A stretch of 64,000 nt of DNA from Treponema succinifaciens DSM 2489 (GTDB taxonomy: Bacteria; Spirochaetota; Spirochaetia; Treponematales; Treponemataceae). Of the stretch, positions 12,621 to 20,720 are shown piece by piece. Numbering within the stretch: the stretch's first letter is position 1; each line of letters opens with the position of its first letter. Below the pieces are notes generated by a model that saw only the letters and a list, made by a program, of their open reading frames with translations, had not been told where the DNA came from and did no database searches. Position numbers and translations under genes: made by a program. Where the stretch lies: the NCBI RefSeq assembly GCF_000195275.1, contig NC_015385.1:2620501-2684500 (forward strand), given 5' to 3'.

Positions 12621-13850
12621 TTATTTTACAGTACGAACTATGCGGAAACCGTTTCTATTTGAACCATCAGTATAGAGCATATATAAGTGATAATAAACTG
12701 TACACATAGTTGAATTAACCATTTTAGAACTACCGCCTCTAACACATCTTTTTCCAGAATCATTCGAATCCCAGCACCATTCTTCTACATTTCCACTCAT
12801 ATCATACATACCAAGTATATTTGGTGATAGTTTTTTTGTTTCATAGATAGTATTGTCGCACCATCCAACATCAGCCAAAGTATCACTTCCTGAATACATA
12901 TACTGCGTACCGGTCAATCCGTTTCCGCCGCGTGCCGCATATTCCCATTCAACTTCTGTAGGCAATCGATAGCCATTTGCTTCAAAATTACAAGTTGAAT
13001 TATTTCCATTTACGACATAACAAGGCGTTAGTCCTTCGGCTTCACTTCGGGCATTGCAATATTTCAATGCCGCTGTCCAACTCACATTATATGCAGGATA
13101 ATCTCCACCTCCAGAGGAGGTAGCTCCTCCATACTTACTGTACTCTGCCTGCGTAACTTCATGGTCACAAATATAAAAGTTGCCAATAGTTTTTGATTCA
13201 CTACCATCAAAAATTTTGCTATTTGGAGCGGCTTCTGCTATTGTCGCCCCTTCTACAAATACAAATCCATCCGTAGACCATTTTGCATAAAGTGTAACAT
13301 CTGTTTTTTCAAATACATTAATAGAAGCATTATTGTAAACCGGGTCGCTGTCTATGCTAGTCGCCCAGCTTTGAAATATAAAGCCGTCTTTTGTGAATAA
13401 ATTTTCTGAAAGAGACTGAGAAGTTCCGTAAGTAAAAACTTGAGAAGACATTGTTCCAGTTCCGCCATTCGAATCAAAAGTTACAGTAAATTTGTCATGA
13501 AGCGTTACAGTGCAAGGAGAAGTTTCTCCAGCAACAACTGTTACTTCTGAATTTCCAAGACCAGACAAAACATTATTTTTATAAGCCTTGACTTCAACTG
13601 TGTAAATTTCCGGACTGACTTCTGAAAACTCCAGCCCCCCGAAGAGCCAGTTTCAGTCTGAACAACAGTTTCATTCAACAAAAGTTCTACTATAATAAGT
13701 ATCAGCTTTTGTACTGGAACTAATTTCACGTGCGCCGCCCGGCAAGGCAACACGGATTGAGCCGCCTTTTTCAGAGCCGCCGCTCATGTTCATGCAGGAC
13801 GCAGCCACAAATAAAAACGCAAATAAAGCCGGAACAATAAATTTCTTCAT
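12621..13850 (-). pseudogene. Lipoprotein with LBR-type repeat and FGE-sulfatase domain, frame-disrupted
   Basis: The gene starts at ATG 13850 (GGAGG upstream) with a lipoprotein signal (MKKFIVPALFAFLFVAASC). The frame then closes at a TGA (about 13671). The missing part continues in the +1 frame (ELLLNETVVQTETGSSGG) and returns to the original frame after a G6 tract (plus-strand C6 at 13635-13640). Downstream come a Listeria-Bacteroides-type repeat (FTVTFDSNGGTGTMSSQ to LYAKW) and a formylglycine-generating-enzyme-like domain (FYICDHEVTQAEYSKY, GYRLPTEVEWEYAARGG, GFRIVRTVK). Two compensating shifts or a slipping G-tract would explain the layout; a sequencing error cannot be excluded. In treponemes such proteins are usually surface lipoproteins rather than sulfatase activators. 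Confidence 0.75.
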
Positions 13851-13871
13851 AAAAGACCTCCAAATTTTATA

Positions 13872-13937
13872 TTTCCGGGTCAAGCCCGAAAATGACAACT
13901 TTCATCTCTCTGTCATTTTAGTACTTGATACGACAAT
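13872..13937. repeat. Two copies of a dispersed GTCATT-stem-TTGA palindromic repeat
   Basis: The minus-strand copy at 13872-13896 reads GTC, ATTTTCGGG, CTTGA, then a near-perfect complementary arm. The plus-strand copy at 13911-13937 reads TGTC, ATTTTAGTA, CTTGA, TACGACAAT. The same unit recurs at 19481-19506 and 58181-58277. The first copy ends about 20 nt before the start of the lipoprotein gene, inside its 5' untranslated region. The remainder of 13938-14098 is A+T-rich with no gene. Confidence 0.65.
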
Positions 13938-14098
13938 CCCATTTTAACTTTTCAAGAATCTAGATTAAATTATACTGAATAAATTTCAAAAAACAACTTT
14001 TTGACAAAAATTTATTGATTTTTTTGTTGAAATCGCAATAAATACAAAAAATCGTTAGTTTTTTCTAATCAGTGTGGAAAAATAAAGCAAAATCTATT

Positions 14099-14710
14099 CT
14101 ATTTTACTGTTGTCCAAATATGTGATGGAATACAAGGATTTATATTCTTTATCCTAAAAAGTTCTGGCAGGTTTACAAATTCATAGCCGCGGGATTTTAA
14201 AACTGGAATAACAGACTTTACAGCCTGAACTGTCGCATAATTTTCTTCCATTACGTGAAGAAGTACGATCTGTCCATCTTCCGCAGATTTTAAAATACGC
14301 TCAGCTCTTTGTTCAGCAGTAATTTCAGGAAGCCAGTCCTCGCAACCTTTTCCGCCAACAAAAGGAACTTTTATAGCCTTGTGCATATTGCCGCTTACGC
14401 TGATATAAGGCGGACGGAAAAATTCGCTTCTTTTGCCGATGCACTTTTCTATAAGAGATTCAGTTTTTTCATATTCGTCCTGAATCATGGCAATGCTCAT
14501 TTTTGACATATCGGAATGCGTAAATGAATGATTTTGAATGTCGCATCCCATTTTAAATGCGCGCCTTACAACTTTTGCAGAGTCTTCATTGATTTTGTTT
14601 CCGACTAAAAAAAATGACGCCGGAATCCTATTAAATTCAAGAACATCTAGCATGTCTGACATAACATTTGCATTAGGTCCGTCATCAAACGAAAGCGTTA
14701 TATATTTCAT
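14099..14710 (-). CDS. Polysaccharide deacetylase (NodB-like)
   Basis: 203 residues with the complete carbohydrate-esterase 4 motif set: TLSFDDGPN (catalytic base and metal Asp, about residues 6-14), NHSFTHSDM (metal His pair), RPPYISVSG, and a late LLHVMEEN. It would remove N-acetyl groups from an amino-sugar polymer. No signal peptide is visible, so either it acts inside the cell or its start is further upstream. The ATG overlaps the Fic gene stop by four bases (ATGA), so the two are co-translated. Confidence 0.85.
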   Translation of the reverse strand: MKYITLSFDDGPNANVMSDMLDVLEFNRIPASFFLVGNKINEDSAKVVRRAFKMGCDIQNHSFTHSDMSKMSIAMIQDEYEKTESLIEKCIGKRSEFFRPPYISVSGNMHKAIKVPFVGGKGCEDWLPEITAEQRAERILKSAEDGQIVLLHVMEENYATVQAVKSVIPVLKSRGYEFVNLPELFRIKNINPCIPSHIWTTVK

Positions 14711-15522
14711 AAACTTCTTTTGTATTCTTCAATTTGCTGCTTTAGATTTTGAATATGATGATTAAACATAAAGTCAATGAGGCTTGCGGAAATTACCTTT
14801 ATATATTCAGCACGTCTTTCTTTTTTTACAACCGATGGAACAAGATTTTTTTCATATTTAACCACATTCATCAGCAAACGGTCCATTCTTCCGTTTCCGT
14901 CAGCCCAAGGATGAATTGAAGCAAGCTTAAAATGAGATTCAAAACTTAATTTATATGCGTTTTCAATGTCATCTGAATCAGTTTTTTCAAGTTCTTCATT
15001 GAGCCAGCCGCAGAATTCTTGAAGCCTGTCAGGAACTTTTTGCCAAGCAAGATAAGATTTTCCGCCGCGCCCAGCACTTACATTCAAAAGCCTTAATTCT
15101 CCTTTTGCAGAAGAAAAAGAACCTGCAACTGTATTATAAGCGGAATCTATATTTTTCATTAAAGTTCCAGAAAGAGAACAAAGAAACCCAACTGTTATTT
15201 TTTCGTGTTTTCTTGCAAAATCAAAGCTCTGTTCATACGCTTTTTTCAGGTCAAGATTCATAAACTGCTCTGAAATAGGCTTTGAACAAGAAATTCCGTT
15301 GTCAAACAAAACCTGATTTTCAATTTCCGTAATCGTAGAGCCTTCAATCGCTGTTGAATGTGTAATTATCGAATATAAATAAAACTTATCGTAATCAAGC
15401 TGCTGATTTATTCCAAGAGAATTATATTCATTCAAGACCGCTATTATTTCATTTTTCATTTTCGCCGTGCAATAACATTCTTTAAGACTATTCGAACACA
15501 GGACGTTTTTTCTTTTGCGCAC
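14707..15522 (-). CDS. Fic-domain protein (AMP-transferase family)
   Basis: Fic proteins transfer AMP or other phosphates to target proteins. The catalytic motif reads HPWADGNGRMDRL at about residues 204-216 (consensus HPFxxGNGRxxR, all key residues kept), and an N-terminal inhibitory helix motif STAIEGS lies at about 56-62, so activity should be self-restrained. The start is uncertain: GTG 15522 has a TATCTT-like box 5 nt before it, and ATG 15459 has no ribosome-binding site. It overlaps the deacetylase by 4 nt. The 175 nt upstream (15523-15697) show no gene. Confidence 0.85.
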   Translation of the reverse strand: MRKRKNVLCSNSLKECYCTAKMKNEIIAVLNEYNSLGINQQLDYDKFYLYSIITHSTAIEGSTITEIENQVLFDNGISCSKPISEQFMNLDLKKAYEQSFDFARKHEKITVGFLCSLSGTLMKNIDSAYNTVAGSFSSAKGELRLLNVSAGRGGKSYLAWQKVPDRLQEFCGWLNEELEKTDSDDIENAYKLSFESHFKLASIHPWADGNGRMDRLLMNVVKYEKNLVPSVVKKERRAEYIKVISASLIDFMFNHHIQNLKQQIEEYKRSL

Positions 15523-15697
15523 TGCAAAAGATACAGGTTTATAAGATTCTGGTAAAGAAATACCTGTCTCTTACTTTATCGCTTTTCTAGCAGAAATAAT
15601 GCGGGTTCTATCATGCCCCCGCTCATAAACCATATTTACATACCACAATGCCATAAATATCTGTCAAGTTTTTTAAAATTTCACAAATAAAGATACA

Positions 15698-16417
15698 CTA
15701 ATTTCTTACAAATATAACAAGGTCGCCTTTTTGTTTTCTTGCTTCAAAATTATATTTTTTTCCATTTTTTGAAACGATTGCAAAATACCTAAAACTGTGA
15801 AGTGTTTTTTCAATGGGAGAATCCAAGTCTTCTGAATCATTATATTCTTGCAGAGTAACACCGCCGGCTCTTTTCCAGTCTTTATTATTATCAGAAGCAT
15901 AAACCGCAAAAGAAATTCCATAGTCGTCAGTAAAGTTTACAAACTCTATTTCGTCATAAAACTTATCTTTTATATTGTCTGAATCAATTATAAAGGCGGT
16001 TTCAAGTTCCTTTTTAAAATCAAATTCGGAATCTGGCATTACAAAAATGCAAAGGTCATTCTCAATTTTCTGCGCACGATAGTTGTAAGCCTTGTTATTT
16101 GTAGGAACTACTGCAAAATACTGAATTTGAGAAATACGGTATTCCATGTGGGAGTCAACATCTTCTGAATCATAAAAATCTTTTAAGTATGTGCTTCCAT
16201 AAAACTGCCATGAGGCATTTTTGTTATCATAATAATAAACTTCAAAGCCAATTTGCTCTTCTGTTTCGTTTATGAGCTTTACATCTTCCCTTGCTTTTCC
16301 ATCTATAGAGTTGGCATCAAGAACAAACACATTTTCAGCATCAAGGTTAAAATAAGGAGCCTTAGCAAAACAAACAAAACTAAAAATCAGGCAGGCAAAA
16401 AAAATATTTTTTTTCAT
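15698..16417 (-). CDS. Exported protein with two tandem ~110-residue repeats
   Basis: 240 residues from ATG 16417 (GGAGG seven nt upstream; a longer reading to 16471 lacks a site). The signal peptide is MKKNIFFACLIFSFVCFAKA. The rest consists of two similar halves. Each has a V.L(I)N..(D/E)..G(I/F).VY..D....W...G(S/G)..L..(F/Y).DSED.DS core followed by YFA(V/I)V...K.YN(Y/F).A.K...DL.IFV. Neither half is a family I recognise. The beta-rich pattern and export suggest a periplasmic or surface-binding role. Confidence 0.7.
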   Translation of the reverse strand: MKKNIFFACLIFSFVCFAKAPYFNLDAENVFVLDANSIDGKAREDVKLINETEEQIGFEVYYYDNKNASWQFYGSTYLKDFYDSEDVDSHMEYRISQIQYFAVVPTNNKAYNYRAQKIENDLCIFVMPDSEFDFKKELETAFIIDSDNIKDKFYDEIEFVNFTDDYGISFAVYASDNNKDWKRAGGVTLQEYNDSEDLDSPIEKTLHSFRYFAIVSKNGKKYNFEARKQKGDLVIFVRN

Positions 16418-16520
16418 TATGTTCCTCCAATAAAAAAATAGCATTTCTAAAAAAGTTATGCAAGAAAACAATATACATTCTGCGCAACAAGATTTACCAT
16501 ATCTATTTTAAAACTCTGTC

Positions 16521-16549
16521 TTTAAAATCAAAGTATTCTATGATACAAT
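16521..16549 (+). promoter_or_regulatory. Promoter of the ParA/MinD-like gene; -10 six nt before ATG
   Basis: TTTAAA (16521-16526), a 17-nt spacer, TACAAT (16544-16549), then six nt and the ATG at 16556. There is no Shine-Dalgarno sequence. The predicted transcript starts at or next to the ATG. Confidence 0.6.
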
Positions 16550-16555
16550 TGCATT

Positions 16556-17707
16556 ATGCAGATTATTCCAGTAGCAAGCGGCAAAGGCGGTGTTGGAAAA
16601 AGCCTTTTAAGCGCAAACCTTGCAATTGCCTTAGGTCAGGCAGGCAAAAAAGTTCTTCTCATTGATTTGGATTTGGGGGCTTCAAACCTTCACCTTGTAA
16701 TAGGCCATCCTAATCCAAAAGCAGGAGTCGGCACGTTTCTTACAGGCGAAAGCAAGTTTGAAGACATAATTTGCCCGACAGACTATGACAATGTAAGTTT
16801 TATTGCAGGCGACTCTGAAATTCCTGGGCTTACGTCCCTTAAAGTCAGCCAGAAAAACGAGCTTATAAAAAGCTTCAATAAGCAGGAATCTAAATTCGAC
16901 TATCTGATTCTGGACTTAGGAGCGGGAACTCATCTTACAATTCTTGATATGTTTCTTCTTTCTCCGCAGGGAATTGTTGTTACAGCTCCAACTGTTACCG
17001 CCACGCTGAACGGCTATCTTTTCCTTAAGAATGTAATGTTCCGAATGATGTATAACACTTTCAAAAAAGGAAGCGCGGGCTACAAATATCTTGAGTCTCT
17101 AAAAAAAGATTCCCTTTCGCTCCAGCGGCTTTATATTCCCAAGCTTGTTGAAATTCTTGAAAAAGAAGACCCAGAAGGAACTGCATTGTTCAAAAAGCGC
17201 ATAAATGAATTTCATCCGCGGCTCGTGCTTAACATGATAGACGATCCAAAAGACGCAGACAGGGCGCAAAGAATTCGCCGTTCATGCCAGCAATATCTGG
17301 ATTTGGACTTGGACCATCTTGGCGTAATCTACCGCGACACTTTGCAGGACAAGGCTCTTTCTTCAAGGCTGCCTGTCATTGTCTACAAGCCGCAGTCAAT
17401 TATAGGTCAGGCAATCTACAGAATCGCAGAAAAAATAATTCAGTCTGAAACTTTAAAATTCGACGACAGTTATGACATAACCCAGGCTTCGGACACTTCA
17501 TTTGAAATTGCCACAGAAGAAGCCAACGATGACTTTGGGCAGAAAATGGCTTACATAGAAGAGCTTGCAGGAACTGGCGCGCTTACTGCCGGGGAACTTG
17601 CGGAAACTTTAAAGCAACAGCAGTACGAGCTTACAAGACTAAAAAACGAAAACAATTTATTAAAGAAAAAACTTCTGGAAGCAGCGACAAAAGGATTCAA
17701 AGTGTAA
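16556..17707 (+). CDS. ParA/MinD-type ATPase (FlhG-like)
   Basis: 383 residues. The deviant Walker A ASGKGGVGKS sits at about residues 7-16, switch I is in DLDLGASNLH, and Walker B is in FDYLILDLGAG. The extended middle and the C-terminal coiled-coil tail (QQQYELTRLKNENNLLKKKL) make it longer than MinD (about 270). Family members place cell-division or flagellar components; the tail suggests binding to a partner or membrane. It is followed 5 nt later by lgt, with which it is probably co-transcribed. The start has no ribosome-binding site but an ideally placed -10 box, suggesting a leaderless message. Confidence 0.85.
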   Translation: MQIIPVASGKGGVGKSLLSANLAIALGQAGKKVLLIDLDLGASNLHLVIGHPNPKAGVGTFLTGESKFEDIICPTDYDNVSFIAGDSEIPGLTSLKVSQKNELIKSFNKQESKFDYLILDLGAGTHLTILDMFLLSPQGIVVTAPTVTATLNGYLFLKNVMFRMMYNTFKKGSAGYKYLESLKKDSLSLQRLYIPKLVEILEKEDPEGTALFKKRINEFHPRLVLNMIDDPKDADRAQRIRRSCQQYLDLDLDHLGVIYRDTLQDKALSSRLPVIVYKPQSIIGQAIYRIAEKIIQSETLKFDDSYDITQASDTSFEIATEEANDDFGQKMAYIEELAGTGALTAGELAETLKQQQYELTRLKNENNLLKKKLLEAATKGFKV

Positions 17708-17712
17708 AAAAA

Positions 17713-18714
17713 ATGTTAAATTCTCTTTTATATATAAAATATCCGTCTTGGATTCACCCGGAGCTTTTTCCTGGAGTTCCGCTTTTGGGACTTGTGCGGT
17801 GGTACGGTCTTATGTACATAATCGCATTTGGAACGGCTTTTTATATTCTGCGGAAAATTCAGCGTGAAGGCGCATTGGACACGCCGGATTCAAAAACCAC
17901 AGAAGACGACATTTTTAGCTTTATTGCATTCGGAATTATTTTTCTTTTAGCGGGTGCGCGGATTCTTTCAACGCTCGTATACGACACTTCGGGGCTTTAC
18001 TGGAAAAAGCCTTGGCTGATTTTCTGGCCGTTCGACACAGTTACAAAAAGATTTACAGGACTTGCCGGAATGTCCTACCACGGCGGATTTCTTGGCGGAT
18101 TTATAGGAATGCTAATCTGGTGCAAAAAACACAAAAAGCCTGCGCTCAAATGGATTGACGCAATGGCAGTTGCAATTCCGCTTGGCTACACTTTCGGGCG
18201 AATCGGAAACTTTATGAACGGAGAGCTTTACGGCAGAATAACAAAAGCTCCTTGGGGAATTGTCTTTCCACGCGCAGAAACTTTTTCTTCAAGCCTTGAC
18301 TGGGTAAAGAAATTCTCTTCTTCGATAGGAATGTCTCTTGATGGCGCAAGGCTTGTAAATCTTCCGCGGCATCCAAGCCAGCTTTACGAAGCTCTTTTTG
18401 AAGGACTTTTTCTTTTTGTTCTTATCTGGTGCCTGAGAAAGAAAAAACCGTTCGACGGATTCCTTACAGCCTGCTACACAATAGGCTACGGATTTGTAAG
18501 ATTTTTTATAGAATATTTTCGCGAGCCTGACGCAGACATTGGCTACAGAATTTCTGCAACAAAAGACGCTGCAATCTACACAAACACTTCGCTTTTAAAT
18601 CTTAGCACAGGACAAATTTTCTGTCTTATGATGATTGCAGGCGGAATTCTTATGATTTTTATTCTTGCAATTCTGAACAAAAAAAATGACAGAAATAGAA
18701 AAGCACTACAATAA
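17713..18714 (+). CDS. lgt: Prolipoprotein diacylglyceryl transferase
   Basis: Transfers diacylglycerol from phosphatidylglycerol to the lipobox cysteine, the first step of lipoprotein maturation, in the inner membrane. It has 333 residues with several membrane helices. The Lgt signature GRIGNFMNGELYGR is at about residue 165, upstream of it LVRWYGLMY and SYHGGFLGGF, and near the end RFFIEYFREPD. It acts together with LspA, encoded at 61470-62015 in this window. It overlaps the next gene by 29 nt. Confidence 0.95.
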   Translation: MLNSLLYIKYPSWIHPELFPGVPLLGLVRWYGLMYIIAFGTAFYILRKIQREGALDTPDSKTTEDDIFSFIAFGIIFLLAGARILSTLVYDTSGLYWKKPWLIFWPFDTVTKRFTGLAGMSYHGGFLGGFIGMLIWCKKHKKPALKWIDAMAVAIPLGYTFGRIGNFMNGELYGRITKAPWGIVFPRAETFSSSLDWVKKFSSSIGMSLDGARLVNLPRHPSQLYEALFEGLFLFVLIWCLRKKKPFDGFLTACYTIGYGFVRFFIEYFREPDADIGYRISATKDAAIYTNTSLLNLSTGQIFCLMMIAGGILMIFILAILNKKNDRNRKALQ

Positions 18715-19462
18715 GCACAAGGAAGAAAACAGGCTTTTGACGCGGCACGGAAAAGTCGAATTCGCCGTCGCAATGAAATACATCCATGATTCTCTTCCTA
18801 CGCAAGACAAACATCTTTTTAAAATTGCGGACATTGGAGCCGGAACAGGAAGATATTCAGTTGCACTTGCAAAAGAAGGATTTGATGTTACAGCGGTTGA
18901 GCTTGTAAAGCATAATCTTGAAATACTTGAATCCAAACACGAGCACGTAAAATGCTGGCCGGGAAACGCGCTTGACCTTAGTTTTTTGCCAGATGAAACT
19001 TTTGATGCAACAATTCTTTTTGGGCCGCTTTATCATCTTCATAAGGAAGAAGAAAAACTCACAGCTTTAAAAGAAGCGCGCAGAATAACCAAAAAAGGCG
19101 GAAAAATTTTTGCCGCGTATCTTTTAAACGAATACAGCATTCTTTCATATTGCTTTGCGCAAAACAGAATCCTTGAGCTTATAAAAAGCGGAAATGTCTC
19201 TAAAGATTTTCATATTGTGCCAAAAGAAAATGAGCTTTACGACTATGTCCGCCTAGAAGATATTGACAGGCTTAACAAGATGGGCGGAATAAAGCGGATA
19301 AAAATATTTTCTCCAGACGGACCTGCGGACTTTATGCGCAAAGAACTGAACTCAATGACAGAAGAAACTTTTAAAAAATTCATTGAATACCAGATTTGCA
19401 ATGCGGAACGCAAGGATCTTCTAGGCGCAGGCTCCCACATTGTAGATATTCTGGAAAACTAA
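18686..19462 (+). CDS. SAM-dependent methyltransferase (class I)
   Basis: 258 residues. Motif I IADIGAGTGRYSVALAKEG is at about 46-64, then the acidic residue of motif II (VTAVELVKHNLEIL) and motif IV ATILFGPLYHLHKEEE. This is the UbiE/Methyltransf_11-like fold; substrate unknown. It begins inside the 3' end of lgt (29-nt overlap), so translation is coupled and it is the last gene of the ATPase-lgt unit. Confidence 0.85.
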   Translation: MTEIEKHYNKHKEENRLLTRHGKVEFAVAMKYIHDSLPTQDKHLFKIADIGAGTGRYSVALAKEGFDVTAVELVKHNLEILESKHEHVKCWPGNALDLSFLPDETFDATILFGPLYHLHKEEEKLTALKEARRITKKGGKIFAAYLLNEYSILSYCFAQNRILELIKSGNVSKDFHIVPKENELYDYVRLEDIDRLNKMGGIKRIKIFSPDGPADFMRKELNSMTEETFKKFIEYQICNAERKDLLGAGSHIVDILEN

Positions 19463-19480
19463 AAACAGATTTAGCAGGAA

Positions 19481-19506
19481 ATTATCCAGTTTGACTGGAT
19501 AATGAC
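19481..19506. repeat. Palindromic repeat between convergent genes
   Basis: Perfect 9-bp stem ATTATCCAG/CTGGATAAT around a 5-nt TTTGA loop, followed by GAC on the plus strand (GTC before it on the minus strand). It has the same layout as the repeats at 13872 and 58181. It lies in the 71-nt gap between the methyltransferase (+) and the AICAR transformylase (-) and may also end transcription. Confidence 0.6.
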
Positions 19507-19533
19507 ACCCGCCATGAAGATAATAAAAAAGTA

Positions 19534-20706
19534 TCAGTGATGGAAAAGCCTGATTCCTGTAAACGCCATAACCATGTTGTATTTATCGCAGGTTTCAATG
19601 ACATTATCATCACGGATTGAGCCGCCCGGCTGAGCTATGACTTTTACTCCGCTTCTGTGCGCACGTTCGATATTATCTCCAAATGGGAAGAAAGCATCGC
19701 TGCCCACTGCGACATCTGTATTTTTTGCAATCCAAGCCTTGCGCTCTTCACGTGTAAATACAGATGGCTTTTCAACAAAGAAATTCTGCCATATTCCTTC
19801 AGCAAGAACATCGTCATAGTCATCGCTTGTATAAACATCGATTGTGTTGTCACGGTCGGCTCTTTTTATATCAGCCTTGAATTTCAAATTTAAAACCTGG
19901 GGACTCTGACGTAGCCACCATTTGTCCGCCTTGTCACCCGCAAGACGTGTACAGTGAATACGGCTCTGCTGTCCGGCTCCAATTCCAATTGCCTGTCCGT
20001 CCTTTACATAGCAGACACTGTTGGACTGAGTATATTTCAAGATAATCAGGGAAATCAAAAGGTTGTCGCGCTCTTCTTTTGTGAGAGTTTTATTTTTTGT
20101 TACAATGTTTTTTAAGCAGTTGTCATCAAGCTTTATAAAATTGTGTCCCTGCTCAAAAGTTATGCCAAACACTTGCTTTTTTTCTATTTTAGCTGGAACA
20201 TAGTTTTCATCAATCTGAAGAACGCAATATCCTCCTTTTTTCTTTGCCTTAAGAATTTCAAGAGCGTCATCATCATACCCCGGAGCAATTATTCCGTCGG
20301 AAACTTCTTTCTTTATTAAAAGAGCAGTCGCCTTGTCACACTTGTCGCTAAGGGCAATAAAGTCTCCAAACGAAGACATTCTGTCTGCTCCGCGTGCTCT
20401 TGCATAAGCGCAGGACAAAGGAGTTAGCTCAACATCATCAGTATAATAAATTTGCTTAAGAGTGCTGCTCAAAGGACGACCGATTGCGGCTCCAGCAGGA
20501 GAAACATGCTTAAAAGATGTTGCCGCTGGAAATCCAGTCGCTTCTTTCAATTCCTTTACAAGTTGCCAGCCGTTAAGCGCATCGAGCAAGTTTATATATC
20601 CGGGCTTTCCATTTACAACAGTTACAGGAAGCTCTCCGTTTTCCATGTAAACTCTAGCCGGCTTTTGGTTTGGATTGCATCCATATTTCAACTCAAGTTC
20701 TTTCAT
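19534..20706 (-). CDS. AICAR formyltransferase (PurH-like, stand-alone)
   Basis: 390 residues from ATG 20706, which has GGAG seven nt upstream; a TTG four codons earlier is not needed. It contains the AICAR transformylase domain (SFKHVSPAGAAIG with the catalytic Lys-His pair, DNIERAHRSGVKVIAQPGGS) but no N-terminal IMP cyclohydrolase domain, so it is shorter than bifunctional PurH (about 520). It converts AICAR and 10-formyl-THF to FAICAR. It lies 14 nt after the histidine fusion gene, whose pathway releases AICAR as a by-product. IMP cyclohydrolase must be supplied elsewhere. Confidence 0.88.
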   Translation of the reverse strand: MKELELKYGCNPNQKPARVYMENGELPVTVVNGKPGYINLLDALNGWQLVKELKEATGFPAATSFKHVSPAGAAIGRPLSSTLKQIYYTDDVELTPLSCAYARARGADRMSSFGDFIALSDKCDKATALLIKKEVSDGIIAPGYDDDALEILKAKKKGGYCVLQIDENYVPAKIEKKQVFGITFEQGHNFIKLDDNCLKNIVTKNKTLTKEERDNLLISLIILKYTQSNSVCYVKDGQAIGIGAGQQSRIHCTRLAGDKADKWWLRQSPQVLNLKFKADIKRADRDNTIDVYTSDDYDDVLAEGIWQNFFVEKPSVFTREERKAWIAKNTDVAVGSDAFFPFGDNIERAHRSGVKVIAQPGGSIRDDNVIETCDKYNMVMAFTGIRLFHH

Positions 20707-20720
20707 ATTAAACTCCAAAA

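Noticed and set aside
9614-16417. Prophage or genomic island with integrase
   Set aside because: No integrase, transposase, structural phage gene or attachment repeat was found; only accessory-type content.
18857-19042. Small ORFs antisense to the methyltransferase gene
   Set aside because: No start signals and no recognisable product.
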